Shown: positions 12,625 through 24,001, numbered from the stretch's first letter. The stretch: 64,000 bases of DNA from Aquatica leii (GCA_035610365.1 CM069433.1:80386236-80450235); one strand, 5' to 3'. Numbers and translations are program-made. Notes: generated by a model not told the origin, from the letters alone.

Positions 12625-12936
12625 GAATCTAATGCTGAATTGTCATTTTTAGTTTACATTCACAGAGTTACAGATCAAATAGGGAAACATCTTCGTAAGA
12701 ATGGTATTAATCATATATTAAACTGGACAGGCAAAATTTCGCAGATTTCTCCTTCTCTCAAGCACAAATTTCTTACACTTCTACTTCAAGATGTATACCA
12801 AATTCCTTGTTTATGTGGTTTAGTATGTAGTCGTTCTGTCATTACTAGTATTTTAGAACATGATCGTTGTATACAAACAAAAACGCATATTTTTAAGTTT
12901 ACGATTGCTCAACACTATTTAGTATATAGATTTTGA
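12625..12936 (+). pseudogene. PLE-A GIY-YIG endonuclease, degenerate
   Basis: An open stretch of about 98 codons starts with VYIHRVTDQIGKHLRKNGIN, the typical spacer before the nuclease. It then has a core DVYQIPCLCGLVCSRSV, where family members read G-V-Y-x-I-x-C-x-C-G-x-V-Y-x-G-x-T. The second Tyr-x-Gly is replaced by Cys-Ser-Arg. HDRCI follows, like the family's R-x-x-E-H-x-R segment. The nuclease would nick target DNA to prime reverse transcription. Copy B (about 31200-31268) keeps the motif better. Confidence 0.75.
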
Positions 12937-12939
12937 TAA

Positions 12940-13420
12940 CGTTTCAGTGCTTGCAAAATATCTATTTTTCTTTAATAGGAAAATCTTGGAGACCATAGAA
13001 ATTATCAAACAACCCAAAAACTTTAATTGTGACCATTTCAGGTCATTACTCCATTCTCAAAAACAAGTCTCATTTCGACCGTAACACCAATCAGAGTCGT
13101 GCTTAATCAACTGTCACCAGTTAATTACCTAACTCACCAATGGTTCTTTGTTAGATTGTTTTTCAAGTTTATTGTTTACTTTCTTAGCTTTTCAGAGTTT
13201 TGAATTTGGTTTAGTTTACAAGTTGATTACCTTACCTTTGAGAAGTTTTTAGTTAGATTTTCCTTGTTTGTTTAAGCTTTTCAATTTTTCTCAGGCTCTG
13301 ACGAAGCCCTTTAAGAAAGTGGTCGGGTAACTTCGGTTACAACAATGACATGGTCTAAACCCGGAAGACGTTCTTATCCTAGTAGTTACGTACTTGATTT
13401 AGATGCTAGGCGTAGCAAAA
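12940..13420 (+). repeat. PLE-A 3' terminal region with decayed hammerhead-like motif
   Basis: This non-coding part has close partners at 30680-30990 (inverted, copy B) and 36960-37310 (copy C). Near 13296 it reads CTCTGACGAAGCCC, a CUGANGA-type word followed by a hairpin. The GAAAC word expected after it reads GGGTAAC, so the hammerhead core is lost here although copy B retains it. Confidence 0.6.
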
Positions 13421-14077
13421 ATATTCAAAGGTAGTAATTGCAGAAGTAAAATTAAAAATCAAAAACGAATCAACTGAGAATCTTGTAAGCTCTTGCAAAC
13501 GATTATTACTCATATTTTGTGAATAATTTGATATGTAGAAATGAAAGTAATAGCAAACAAACCTATAAATATTACTACTAAAATTTTTAAACAAGTAGAC
13601 TTTACTAATTAATTATCTATGAAACACAATAAACCTAAATTTCTAATTAATTAAATAATGGAAACAATATTTATTGATTTTTCTGTTTTCTCGTTTTTTT
13701 GTATTTTGTTTTTATTTCTACTGTAGAATACTTTTGTTATGCTAGGTTTCATGGATCAGGAGCTCTACAGTTTCAAACTGTTCTATAACGTATAAAGATT
13801 AAATCTAAAGTTTTGAACGGAGTTTAATAGTTGGGATATTCCTATTCTCACACAACTTGTTAATCGTCCAATACAATCTAATTTAAAATAACATAAGCGT
13901 AATTAATTTGTAATTTGAAAATTACCCTGAAAACAAGTAATGTTAAAATGTTATGTACCAAATTACAGCTACTGATGTTTACTTACAATATATGTCTTAC
14001 TAACTAACATAAAGTTTTAGATCATATAATGGACTATTACTTACTATGAGAACGATATAACTCCTCCAAAAACTTAA
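13421..14077. other. AT-rich spacer, nothing identified
   Basis: No supported feature; a short minus-strand open frame near 13406-13594 has no recognisable motif. Confidence 0.45.
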
Positions 14078-14742
14078 TAGTTTGGTGTGTTTCTATGCAA
14101 CCATAGATCCTTCGATGTGGAGGATAGGCACAACTCAGAAATCAAACTCTGTCGTAATTGTGGCTACGTTTGGTTGGCTTTTGTGCCAACTTCATCAAAC
14201 CAATCTATATTAATGGTAATTACAATTAATTATACAAGTATAAGAGTCGAACATATTACAATTGTCAATATAATCAAAAACTTATGAACTAGAATAATAA
14301 ATTATAATTTACAGTAAAAATGAAAACAAACAACAAATTATCAAAATCTTATTTGTTTACCAATATTACGTTTGAGTAAAAGAAATAATTAATCTTGCCT
14401 AACAGCGGAATGTTTAATTTCTGCCCAAATATACATATAATTAAAACATGGACAAAGTAGATAAGCACGAAGACATATAACCCTATACGACACAAAACAT
14501 AACCCACACATAAGCTGAATCTCAATGATAGAATTAAAGTAATGTACACTTTAACAACTGATAAGCGTGAGAATTTGTATTTATAATGATAAGATTAACG
14601 TAATTTTGTTAGTTGTAATAAAATTAAGTGACAAACAATTTAGTAACGAAACGTAGCCACAATTACGACAGAGTTTGATTTCTGAGTTGTGCTTATCCTC
14701 CTCATCGAAGGATCTATGGTTGCATAGAAACACACCAAACTA
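14078..14742. repeat. foldback repeat with about 94-bp inverted arms
   Basis: Arms 14078-14171 and 14649-14742 are nearly identical as reverse complements, both starting TAGTTTGGTGTGTTTCTATG and ending at GGCTACGTTT; I count about three differences. The 470-bp loop is AT-rich with no coding motif. It resembles a non-autonomous foldback or MITE. No clear target duplication was seen. The high arm identity suggests a recent origin or conversion compared with the decayed neighbours. Confidence 0.8.
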
Positions 14743-14904
14743 TAATAGACTATGTATGACCTATAAAATGGTGAAGGAACGTCTACACATTTTTTTAAAG
14801 ATTATGTTGTTATAAAACCATTTTGAAGTGATATGTACGCGTTTGTATTGATTTTCTAGCATGCTTTAATCTTTTTGAAGATTTTCACCTCGATTTCATT
14901 AAGA

Positions 14905-15385
14905 TCATGTTGCAAAAAAATTGCCGCATGCAGGATTATATTTGTGAATTATATATTATATTATATTTGTGAATTAATTTTAAATTACAAATTAAATATC
15001 TGATGAACTGTTAATGTTAGAAACTTTTTTATTTAAATAAATTGTTAGGAAAAATTATCTCTATAAGAAACTGTAAAAATAATTAGAATAATTTACGTAC
15101 GTACATAATTATATAAGAAAAACTGTTAAAATGGTGGATACACCCACTTTTGGTTTTATTATCAAATCCATCTTTTGACAAAGAGAGAATATAAAGATCC
15201 AGCACCATACCAAGTTTCAAGTTACTAGGACTTTTGGTTCGAGAGTTATCGTGGGTACATCGTTACACACAGACACACACATAGACACCCAATTTTTTTT
15301 GTCAAAAGTACATTTTTCTGATTCAGGGGACCTTGAAACGGAAAATTATGCAAGAATTTTTTTTTTCTAATTTGCAATGACCCAA
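14905..15385 (-). repeat. dispersed repeat R3, copy 1
   Basis: The reverse complement matches 34135-34570 and 34655-35010 over their length. It includes GTTTCAAGGTCCCCTGAAT, a TGTGTGTGT-rich stretch, ACCCACGATAACTC, CCTAGTAACTTGAAACTTGG and TTCTTATATAATTATGTACG. No ORF is evident. It could be a SINE or the 3' tail of a LINE. Confidence 0.75.
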
Positions 15386-17409
15386 ATAATTTAAGTAAGG
15401 TTTATACTTTAATTTTAAAAATTGCGAGTTAACTATATAGGTTGTAATAATTTACGGTTCAGTTATTCTATTTTTTTTTTAAATTCTTATATTTCCTTGG
15501 ACCTTCAAAAATGTATGTTTATGCATTATTTGTCAAATTATTGTTAAACGTTCATGTCTTTTGTTATATTTAAACATTTTATTTACTGACATTTTATGTA
15601 TTATGTTTTATAATTTATTAAAAAAACCCAGTCACATAAAGTTGCCCTTGTTTTTGATCGGGTCAATTATTTCACTTTAAACTGTTTTGTGTTGTAAAAT
15701 TATTTGCATTGCATCAATCATATCAAAATTATTAAACATAAAATGGTGTTGATTTTGCATTTAACAAAAAAAAAGTAATTTAACAAACTAGCAAAATTGT
15801 TTATATAGGTAGTTTAATAACAAAACAAATTAAACTTTAAAATATTATTTTTTCATTGTAATGTAACATAAAAACAAGTTTATTAAACAACTGTAATATC
15901 TATTAAATTGTTTTTGTGTAATATGTTGCAACAAGCGTCACGAAAAAAATAAAATAAACATATTAAATACTTCATAACCTAAAACTGAAAACGCACGTAT
16001 TGCTGTATTTGAACGTATTGATTTAAGTATAGTTAATTATAAATTTAAATCTCTGCGGTTATAATCGAATACGATTGTAACAGTGAACGTTCTAGTTTAT
16101 CGTGCATAAAAACCTACCCACTGCACAGATAGTGTGAAAGCAAGAAACGAAATAAGCCGGATATTTATTTAATTAAATGCATAAACAAAACGTTTTCTAA
16201 TTTATTGTTCTGCAAAAATTAAACTGTAATTTATAAAATAACTGAGGGTGGATTTTAATTTACATAAAAACAACTGTAAGTACAGATTAAGTTAAAAAAA
16301 GGTAGAAGAAACAAGGCTGACAAGTATAAAATTGGCAATTACGAAATGGAACAAAGACTTGAAATAAAGTACTACAATCGAGTTTTGCACAAAATGATGT
16401 TCAATCCTATTAATACTACTATTATAATAATAGATGATTAGTACTAGCAAATGCTTTTTAATTAATTAATGTGTGTTTACAGGTTTAATATCATGAAGAG
16501 CATGTAGAAAATCAGTAAATTAAGCAAAGGTTAGAAAACCGTATTTGATAATTATTTTGCTGACACAACTATCTTTTCTGTGTATTTGCTAGCACGCATT
16601 TGGAATACAAAGTGGGTACTTATGAGTCGCTTTCAATTTGCCTACAGTAGGTCTTACTTATTCTCTAGAAAGATAGAATATACTGATTATGAAAACGCTT
16701 AGTTTACTTTGTTCAGAGTAAATTGAACAATATATAAATATGATATTAGTTAATGTATATAAATTTTCTTATTATAAAATAAATGCATTTACATAAATCA
16801 TTTTTCTATTTACAAACTAAATTTTACTATATTTGTGTACATTTTATAATGCCAATTTACTTGTATTAATTACGTTTTGAATAGTTAAAGCATTTTGGTG
16901 TACATAGATAAAATAAGTTTTGATGGTATTAAATGCTAAACACATATACAAGATTCTTCACAATAACCTAGCTACTCATTAAATGTGGATTTTAAATAAA
17001 TTATAATTTAGGTAAAAAAACTTTATCTTTATTTTTTGCTATCTTTCTGAATTTTTTTAATATTTGAAATTTTTGGTTACATCGGAAGTCGATAATAACT
17101 ACCGTATTAATCTTAAATGAAACATTTAATGTATTATTACAATTTTATTTATTTAATCTAAAGGCCACTAGTATACAGTAGGACTATATACTTAACATTT
17201 ACATTTTATTTATATTTATATATTATTGTTATAATTATGTTGTTATTTTCATTTTCACATATATAGGTATCTGATATTCTTTGTATATATATTATATTTT
17301 ATTTTTACTAATCTTTTCTATAATTTTTATTTATGGAAATATTTGTTTTACATTTTAAGTTACCCGAAATAGAAAAAGTTCATTAACACATTCTGTTTAT
17401 TAAAACTCT
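15386..17409. other. AT-rich spacer, nothing identified
   Basis: No long ORF, repeat pair or RNA gene recognised. Confidence 0.5.
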
Positions 17410-18890
17410 ACTCAGACATATAGATACTTAAACAAATTAACTCACCATTTTCCTTATCAAAACTGTCGGTAGTGATACTTGTTAGTGTTCAAACTGCAAT
17501 AACTGTTTTATAAACAGTAAGCTTGGCATTAATTGTCAATTTATTAGACGCTCTTTCTAATAGGTTAATCTTATTTGCTACTTTTTTATTAAGCAAATTA
17601 CATGATTTAGATTATGATCTATAATTATTTCTAAATATTAAATTTGTTATTATCAGTAATCTTGATACGCAGTGGTCTGAGGGCAAAATTTCAAGTAAGT
17701 TTCGAATCATTTAAGTTTGGTGCTTTGTATTCCATATTGATAAAGTTTATTTATATGTCTTTCTTTGTTGATAATTTTAAAGGCTCTTTTATAGTCCAAG
17801 AACACTACTACTACACTATTACTCACGTTAATTTCAGATTTTCAGCACGAGATTTAATGCTGTTTCACACGAGTGTTTACTTCAAAAACTATATTGATTT
17901 TTGCTGATTATATTATTTTGTTCTAAAAAGCACTCTAATTGATTCTAAACAACTAATTCTAACATTTGTTCGTACACTGGTTATGTATTGACAGGTCGTA
18001 ATTCTTTACATTTTGTGTATTTTTAATTTTAGGTGTAAGTATGATTTTTGATTGCTTTCAACATTTAGAAAACTTTCTACCTATTATTGCATTACCAATT
18101 TCTGGCAAAGCATCTCTAATAACTTGTTTTGTAATGTGATCCGTTCGTCCTTTTTGCTTATTTTGGTTAAAAAAAAATTCAGAACTGATAAATTAACTTG
18201 CTTAAATTTGAAATTAAAGTTTGGTGTTAATATTAGAGACTTTTTTGAAGTTTGCTGGGGGTTGGTGTATACTTTATGTGAGTAATGCTGCTTACAAAAC
18301 ATTTATTTAATTTTATTTGATATTTTCTCTAAGTTACTAATTTCTACGTTGTCAAATATTATACCCGTTTGTTAATTGATTAAATGTTTAATAGTTTTTT
18401 TACATATTTTGTAATTGCCCGTTTTTTTTGCTGTATTTTATTTATGTAATATTTATTTTTGCTTATCTTAATACTGTTATTATCATTATTCGTGTGTTTT
18501 TGTACAGCACCCAGTCATTTCCATTTTCTGTTAATTTAGCAGTTTTAAAAGTTTGTTCCTTTTGTTTTAGAGATTACGTAGGTCTATTGTAATTCATTTA
18601 CTGCATAACAAAGCCCTATTTGATTCATTTGTCGATTTTGCACATTCCAATTGTGATGGCTGAGTAGATTAAGTAGGTTTTGATGTGAATATATTTTGGA
18701 GCAATTTATTGTTTTCATTTTGCAATCTATCTTTTTATGTAATGTACCTATATTTATTTCTATTACATCATCATCAGTTATTTCTGGTTCATTAAATACA
18801 ACCGATCTTAACTCATCTACGTATGTAATTACTATAGTACGATCAAGATCGAAAGACACCAGCGCAGAAACGCATTTTTAAATTAGAAAA
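17410..18890 (-). pseudogene. LINE-C: linker, RT and thumb remnants
   Basis: Minus-strand pieces lie in the order expected of a Jockey/CR1-like LINE. The endonuclease-RT linker (18890-18480) includes an open stretch beginning SFDLDRTIVITYVDELRSVV and a later ENGNDWVLYKNTR block. RT fragments include PVYEQMLELVV, LEQNNIISKNQY, HSCETALNLVL and VVFLDYKRAFKIINKERH (about 17765-17820). The thumb follows as ANKINLLERASNKLTINAK and VYKTVIAV (about 17470-17580). The block holding GVPQGS and YADD is missing between 17640 and 17600, so an internal deletion removed the active site. Frames shift many times. Confidence 0.8.
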
Positions 18891-19329
18891 AGATTCAGTA
18901 ACGATATGAGAAAAATTAAAATATTACAGTACATACTAAAAACATTTACTAAAAATTACGTCAGTTTTTCGCTGTATGTTGTTGATATTCGTTTATAACC
19001 TCATTGTTTTACTCAACAAAAATGATTTTGCTGTTGTATTGATTTTAAAGGTAAGTTGTTTTAATTGTTATTAAAGTTAAATATTTATTGAAATCATTTG
19101 TAGTTTCTTATAATGTGCTAAGCAAGTAAGTCCACTCTTGTAAAAAACGAATTGTGTTATTGAAGGATGCTAGAGAGATTATTTGGAACATTACAGCTTT
19201 TTTAAAAGGAAACTAAAATTCACAACATAAAATATAATTTATTAGTAGCTACAATAAAGATTATTTTGTTTTACATGATTTCATTTTTCTTAGATAATCT
19301 TTTGAATATAGTTGTATAAGCAACGGGAG
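18891..19329. other. AT-rich spacer, possible start of the next transposase
   Basis: Upstream of the DDE_3-type remnant; its N-terminal DNA-binding part is expected here but not recognised. Confidence 0.35.
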
Positions 19330-20000
19330 AATCTAAAAGTAACGTTGTACATGTCTTAAAACAGGGTCGTGCAATTGATTGTGGTTCATTTGTGATTTTA
19401 ACCTCAATACCGAAATCTTTTCTCTCACACAATGTCATATGCTTAGACGGATGAATTACGTGGAGGTCTTAAATCTACAGTAGCAAAAGGGAAAACTTAT
19501 TATAATACATGCTGGTATGTTTACATAATTTTTTCATATTAAATTTGTCATTTACTATTATTTTTAGGAAGTGGCTTTATCGATAATGTTTCATTGATTT
19601 AAATCGGACAAAAAACAGGGCATTATCATGATGATATGAACTAAATAAATTATAAAAGGTGGATTAAGGATCAATGTAAATTACGATAACGTGTAAGCTG
19701 TGAAACATTGAATTTCGACAAGTGTAAAGGCAGAAATGAGTACCTGGTTAATGGAACGTGCCATCTCATATTACAAAAAATTAACATAACCACAAACCAC
19801 AATTATAAAACTTAATAAAATTAAGCAAACCAAATTACATGCAATACAGTATTGATCCAATGTTTGCATTTTCATGTAAAAGAAATTGAAGATGATTACA
19901 TTATATAGGAACATATGGATACTGATTATAAAAAGTTTATAGTACACAACTGATGACACTTCTGATGAAGCCCTCAACTGTACATCTGATTTTGAGTGCT
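19330..20000 (+). pseudogene. DDE_3-type (Tc1/IS630-like) transposase remnant with a 53-bp intron
   Basis: Plus-strand frames give GLKSTVAKGKTYY (about 19468), then HAG, then SGFIDNVSLI, then QKTGHYHDDMN (about 19608-19640) and YKRWIKDQCK, STWLMERAISY (about 19738) and an acidic tail TDDTSDEALNCTSDFE (about 19945-19992). The family usually reads HAG-S-x-x-GF, K-x-G-x-YHDEMN and ends in an acidic tail. Between HAG and SGF a stretch at 19515-19567 starts GTATGT and ends TTTTTAG; removing it joins the codons in frame. Later stops and shifts break the frame. It could be a transposon or a decayed gene made from one. Confidence 0.72.
19515..19567 (+). other. predicted spliceosomal intron in the transposase remnant
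   Basis: The GTATGT donor and the TATTTTTAG acceptor flank 53 AT-rich bases that interrupt a conserved His-Ala-Gly-Ser-Gly-Phe segment in phase 1. Removal restores the segment exactly. Confidence 0.65.
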
Positions 20001-20569
20001 AAAGAATCTTTTTACGTAACTGCTTAGAATACGTATTTTCTAATTTATGTAACTGAAACAAATGAAATCTACCGTTTTAAGATGTTAAACTAACTGTAAT
20101 TGTGTCGCATTAACAAATCTTAAGTTGTTTCGTATTAATAGCTACTGTTTAAATAAACAGTTTTTTTGTAATATGACTATTCACAAGTACTTCTACATGT
20201 TTGACGTCTAAAGTTTACAATCGTTTTAATGAAAATGAGTTCTAAGTTTGTTTAATCAACTTTAAACTGAACGTTGTAATTAAAAACTATTTAAAGTTTA
20301 ACGCACTCACAAATAAGTACAGAATAACATTACCCGACGTTTATATTACAATGTTTAAAAAATATAGCTTTACAATTTTCAATTCAAACTTAAAAATAAA
20401 ACAGAAACATAATTAACTAAGAAATAAAACTCGTAAAATGATTTTCTTTAATTTTTTGAGAACTTATATTTTTAAGGTACGCTTTACACTCATTTCTCAC
20501 ATTTCTCGCAAAGATTGGTGTCTTCCGATATTAATCCTACTCTAGGTCAACTATTGTAAAGGGTGTCTT
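20001..20569. other. AT-rich spacer, nothing identified
   Basis: No supported feature. Confidence 0.45.
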
Positions 20570-20813
20570 AAATTGGATGTTTTGATAAAGAAACTTGGTA
20601 ACTATAATAGATACGAGAAAATGGGCCGCGTATCCTCGATTTCTTTTTTTGAGAAAAACTTAATGCTAAAAACCAAATTGAGCGATTGTTTTTTGTTTGC
20701 GGGGTATACGCAAAAGTTTGATTTTCTCAATTTCTGACATGGAGATATTTGGGTTATTTTTCAAAGTAGAGGAAAACGAATTATGTGACCTTAAGGTACC
20801 TTTTTTTACTATA

Positions 20814-21951
20814 CAGAGTGATTTATTAGCTCACCAACGAATTAAATAGCTTTGAATTTATCGAACGCGCGCACTTAATCGATTTTACGAAAACTAAAGA
20901 GTGCGCCGATATTATTTTTGTGTATGGTTTGTGCAATGAAAATGCACGCCAGTCGGTACAAAAATATTTAGAAGCATTTTCACATTATTATCTACCGTAT
21001 CACTCAGCTTTCAGTGAATCTTTCCAAAAATTACGAGAAGCAAGTACGCCTGCTGCAGCAAAACTCATTCGACTACATGCAGTTAATGTAGAGCAGGAAG
21101 AAACTGTCATTGATGCTGTCATAAACAATTCTTCAATTAGTACTCGGAGAATAACACAAAATCTACATGTAAGTCAAAACGTTGTATGGAGTACTTTAAA
21201 CCGCAAAATCCTTCATCCTTATCATCAAAATGTCGAAACTAATGTGCTTTACGCGATATGGTATTAATAATTATCATAATGATCATATCTGGGCATTACA
21301 AAGTCCAAATTCGATTATACAACGTAAATTCCAACAAAGATACAGTATCGACGTCTGGAGTAAAATTTTTAACGATACCTTATGTACATGTAATTGGAAG
21401 AGCGTTTGAACGCAAACAGTTACAGAATTTTTTTAAACAACATAGTATTTAATGTTCTTAAAGATACACCTAACGTTATTGCAAATATGCGGTACCAACA
21501 CAATAGTGCTATACCTCATCGCGGACGAGTGATTGTTGAGCAGTCAAATCAACATTTCAGAGACAGGTGGATTGGCAACAATAGTCCAATTGCATAGCCA
21601 CAGCGATTACCCGACTTAATTCCTTTAGATTTCTATGTTTGGGGACATATAAAGCAAATTATCAAGAGAAAATTAACACACGACTACAGATAATTCAGAA
21701 TGCTGCTACTAAAATTATAAATCAACCATACATTATCGATCGATTGAAAATTGAGCATCTACTATAATTTGTATTGTTTGTTAAATATGTGTTAACTCGA
21801 TTTTAAAGACTATTTTTACTTTTATGAAATGATTCAAAGCCATTTAATTGCTAAAGTAATTGATATCGCGAAAAATTGTAAATAACACTTTTTCCTTAAA
21901 ATTACAACTTTCACCTAAAAAAGTTTGTCGGTGAGTTAATGAATCACCTTG
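20814..21951 (+). mobile_element. IS630/Tc1-mariner-like DNA transposon, TA target
   Basis: The left end is CAGAGTGATTTATTAGCTCA and the right end read inward is CAAGGTGATTCATTAACTCA. Both are flanked by TA (20812-20813 and 21952-21953), the target duplication of this superfamily. The 1.14-kb body holds one decayed transposase in plus orientation. It is inserted into the left arm of the surrounding inverted-repeat element. Confidence 0.88.
20890..21770 (+). pseudogene. mariner-like transposase, frameshifted
   Basis: The N-terminal frame (from about 20915) reads YGLCNENARQSVQKYLEAF, then VNVEQEETVIDAVINN, SISTRRITQNLHVSQNVVW and ILHPYHQNVE. This is the helix-turn-helix part common in insect copies of this family. 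The nuclease part includes HIWALQSPNSIIQRKFQQRY (about 21288), ERLNANSYRIFLNN, HNSAIPHRGRVIVEQ (should contain the second Asp as HDGAP-like; here HNS) and LPDLIPLDFYVWGHIK (about 21610), where SPDLTPLDFFLWG is usual. Several stops break it. It would have cut and pasted its own ends at TA. Confidence 0.88.
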
Positions 21952-22329
21952 TATTTCAAGTTATGGCATATAACTGTGTTTTTTAAATGGAAATGATAAT
22001 AAACTATAAGACAGATAAAATCGTTTTTTTTCTGTTTAATGATATTTAACTTTAATATGATTTCATATTTTACTCATTTCATCAAAAAATTAAATTAAAC
22101 ACAGTTTATACATACGAACTTTTAATAACATAAACGCATTTAGTGGTGTTACAAAGAGGTGTAACTTATGTATTGCTAGGAATGAACAAAATTTTGAAAA
22201 TTTACTACTACTAAAAAAGCCTACTATAAGAAAACTACAACGAAATACGTGTTTGTTACAAGATATAATTTTTTTGATAAAATGATGTTACGAGAAACTC
22301 AGGTTTCTTGAGTTGATCCGCCAAGAATA

Positions 22330-22640
22330 AATTGTTACGCTGGTACAAAACAAAGCAACGGCTAGCACAGCTTCTTCGGAGAGAGATCGCAGGATTTGTT
22401 ATGTGTGATTATAACGGGAATCTAAAAAAAGGCGCCAAGCCGATGAAAAATTAAATTCGGGAGGTACCGTCTAACTCTACCCGTAGCAGGAAAAAAATGA
22501 ATAACACCACAGAAGTAATATTTATTATATCACAAAAGATGAAGAAGGTATATAAATGTAAGTTCTCGACAATATTTACACGTAGGTCGAATGAATTATA
22601 AGTTGCGCTGAATAGCGGCAACACACCGTACAACAAGCTG
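22330..22640. other. coding-like segments in the unknown element, strand unclear
   Basis: The plus strand reads openly as KLLRWYKTKQRLAQLLRREI through about 22455, and the minus strand has a 61-codon frame at 22451-22636. Base composition here is richer in G+C than in the flanks. Neither frame matches a family I know, so this records only coding-like composition. Confidence 0.25.
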
Positions 22641-22888
22641 ACCCTGTCGGTCTAAACAATTACATAAAAATAATTGAATGAATTTATATTTACAAATCCT
22701 TAAATTGTAGATAAACAAAACAATTTATGCCTTTGAGACTCAACGCGCACTGCTTATAAGTTCGTGAAGCACAAAAATATTATCAATTGTGTTAACTTAA
22801 CATGCACGTACGGTCATAAACGACATGATCACCGAAGTACAAATCAAAGAAAGAAATTAAAGTAGTAATACTCACAGTTAGGTTTTAC

Positions 22889-23240
22889 CTTAGTAGGATA
22901 TTAGCTAATCTCCGTACTTGATGTACCTAAAAGTAATATTAAACCCAATCTAAACGTGCATCTAATTTCTAACAAAAATATAAGGTTTCCTTAGCATCCA
23001 ATCATTAAGAACGCAAATGCGCAGCGTTTTTCTTCGACTTAACAGCCTAAATTTTCCGTGTTTGTCGTAATTTTTCTTCCAAAGAGGGATTGTCCTGCCT
23101 GTTTCAAACCCTTGACGGTGGATACGATAATGACGTTATCAATAATGTGACGGAAATTTTCCAACGAGACCACATGCTAGTTATCTTCGGTGATAACGAT
23201 GAACATTTGGTGGGTACCAATATCCGTTACAGACAATTAG
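22889..23240 (-). other. possible exons of an unknown gene
   Basis: Minus-strand frame from about 23215 reads HQMFIVITEDN, one stop, then HVVSLENFRHIIDNVIIVST and KGLKQAGQSLFGRKI, ending near 23050. Further along, 22926-22889 reads VHQVRRLANILLR, preceded by TACTTTTAG and followed by GTAAAA, like a short exon with acceptor and donor. The pieces look coding in codon use, but I do not recognise the protein. Confidence 0.3.
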
Positions 23241-23282
23241 CAGAGTCAATTTAAGCCCTCAATAAAGAAAAATGTATACCAC

Positions 23283-23531
23283 TTACCCCGATTCAACCTT
23301 CCAAATGCAATTGCATATTAGGATAGTAGCGTGAAACAATCTAACGGTGGAGGTTAACCCGGGCGTAAAAGTACAGAACTCGTAGATGGTCTTGTAAGAA
23401 GTGAGGTAAAAATGCTGTCTAAAATTTGACAGTCTCGGCGCAAGAGTAGGGAAATTCTCCTGACAAATTTCATACTCGACGAGAAATTTTTCATACTCGC
23501 GAATTGAATTACTAATTTCTTTTTTTAACAT
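23283..23531 (-). CDS. unknown protein, possible first exon
   Basis: An open frame of 82 codons begins at the inner edge of the right inverted-repeat arm. The N-terminal half is polar and probably helical (KKEISNSIREYEKFLVEYE). The rest has CQENFPTLAPRLSNF and TSYKTIYEFCTFTPGL, with five or more Cys. The codons use far more G and C than the surroundings. The frame ends GTTGAATCGGGGTAAGTGG; a GTAAGT donor sits at the end of the open part, so this may be an exon. The frame is open a little further upstream (to about 23565), so the start is uncertain. No family recognised. Confidence 0.4.
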   Translation of the reverse strand: MLKKEISNSIREYEKFLVEYEICQENFPTLAPRLSNFRQHFYLTSYKTIYEFCTFTPGLTSTVRLFHATILICNCIWKVESG

Positions 23532-23826
23532 TACAATGAGTAGGAAATTATAAACTCCACATGTTATGTATTACTGAAAAGAGAAAAACAAACGATTTTA
23601 ACTGTCCAATAACTATGATTCGCATTTAAAAACACAACTACATGCCATAACTTAAAATAAATAAAGTTATTCAAAATTATACAACGTTATTGCATTTTAC
23701 TCAAAAAAGTGCATTAAGGTCACTTGAACCGTTTTCCTCTACTTTGAAAAATAACCTAAATATTGCAATGTGTCAAAAATTGAGAAAATCAAGCTTTTGC
23801 GTATACCAAAAAAATGAATCGTAAAT

Positions 23827-24001
23827 CCTAATTTGTATTATAACATTTAGCGCAGCTAAACAAGTGTATATTAAAGATGGTCAATCTTTATACATCTATC
23901 CTAATACTGTCACAAGCGTTTTTTCACAACAAAAGTTGCTAGCGACTAACCCACTTGAATTCGAAGATTTCTGTCGTAAGCTTCGTGATGCTAAATTATA
24001 A
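23827..24001 (+). other. terminal coding fragment, unknown protein
   Basis: A plus-strand frame without Met runs AAKQVYIKDGQSLYIYPNTV, then SVFSQQKLLATNPLEFEDF and CRKLRDAKL before a stop. It is preceded by ATTATAACATTTAG, a possible acceptor. The stretch has coding-like composition and uninterrupted sense codons. It lies just outside the right inverted-repeat arm and runs opposite to the ORF at 23283-23531. I do not recognise the family. Confidence 0.35.

Larger units (their letters stand above)
11625..13420 (+). mobile_element. Penelope-like element copy A
   Basis: The element opens with CTTAGTATACACTCCGGCCG (about 11628) and ends near 13385 with CCCGGAAGACGTTCTTATCC, just before the point where its own start motif would begin. 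The same joined order (CGGAAGAC, then CTTAGTATAGACT, then GCCGT) occurs intact at copies B (30640-30710) and C (37230-37310), so copy A's two ends are parts of one terminal repeat, as expected of PLE pLTRs. Between them lie RT and GIY-YIG remnants in plus orientation. Confidence 0.85.
20570..23810. mobile_element. inverted-repeat-flanked element of unknown family, interrupted by a mariner
   Basis: Left-arm segments 20703-20811 and 21952-22085 match, in order, the reverse complement of 23535-23807. Shared words are GTATACGCAAAAG, TTTGATTTTCTCAATTT, CAAAGTAGAGGAAAACG, AAGTTATGGCAT and TAAAATCGTTT. The left arm is split by the IS630/mariner copy, so that insertion is younger. The part inside the arms (22085-23535) is visibly richer in G+C than its surroundings and carries minus-strand coding-like segments. 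Outer termini are uncertain; 20570 starts GGGTGTCTTAAATTGG. The family is not recognised. Confidence 0.6.

Noticed and set aside
14078-14742. CRISPR-like or attachment-site interpretation of the repeats
   Set aside because: Only two inverted arms and an AT-rich loop; nothing prokaryotic in the window.
17644-18300. Plus-strand ORFs in this interval
   Set aside because: They oppose the LINE-C frames, which show ordered RT motifs on the minus strand.
18584-18859. Independent small gene of 91 codons
   Set aside because: Position and content fit the endonuclease-RT linker of LINE-C; the 18696-18881 plus frame is its shadow.
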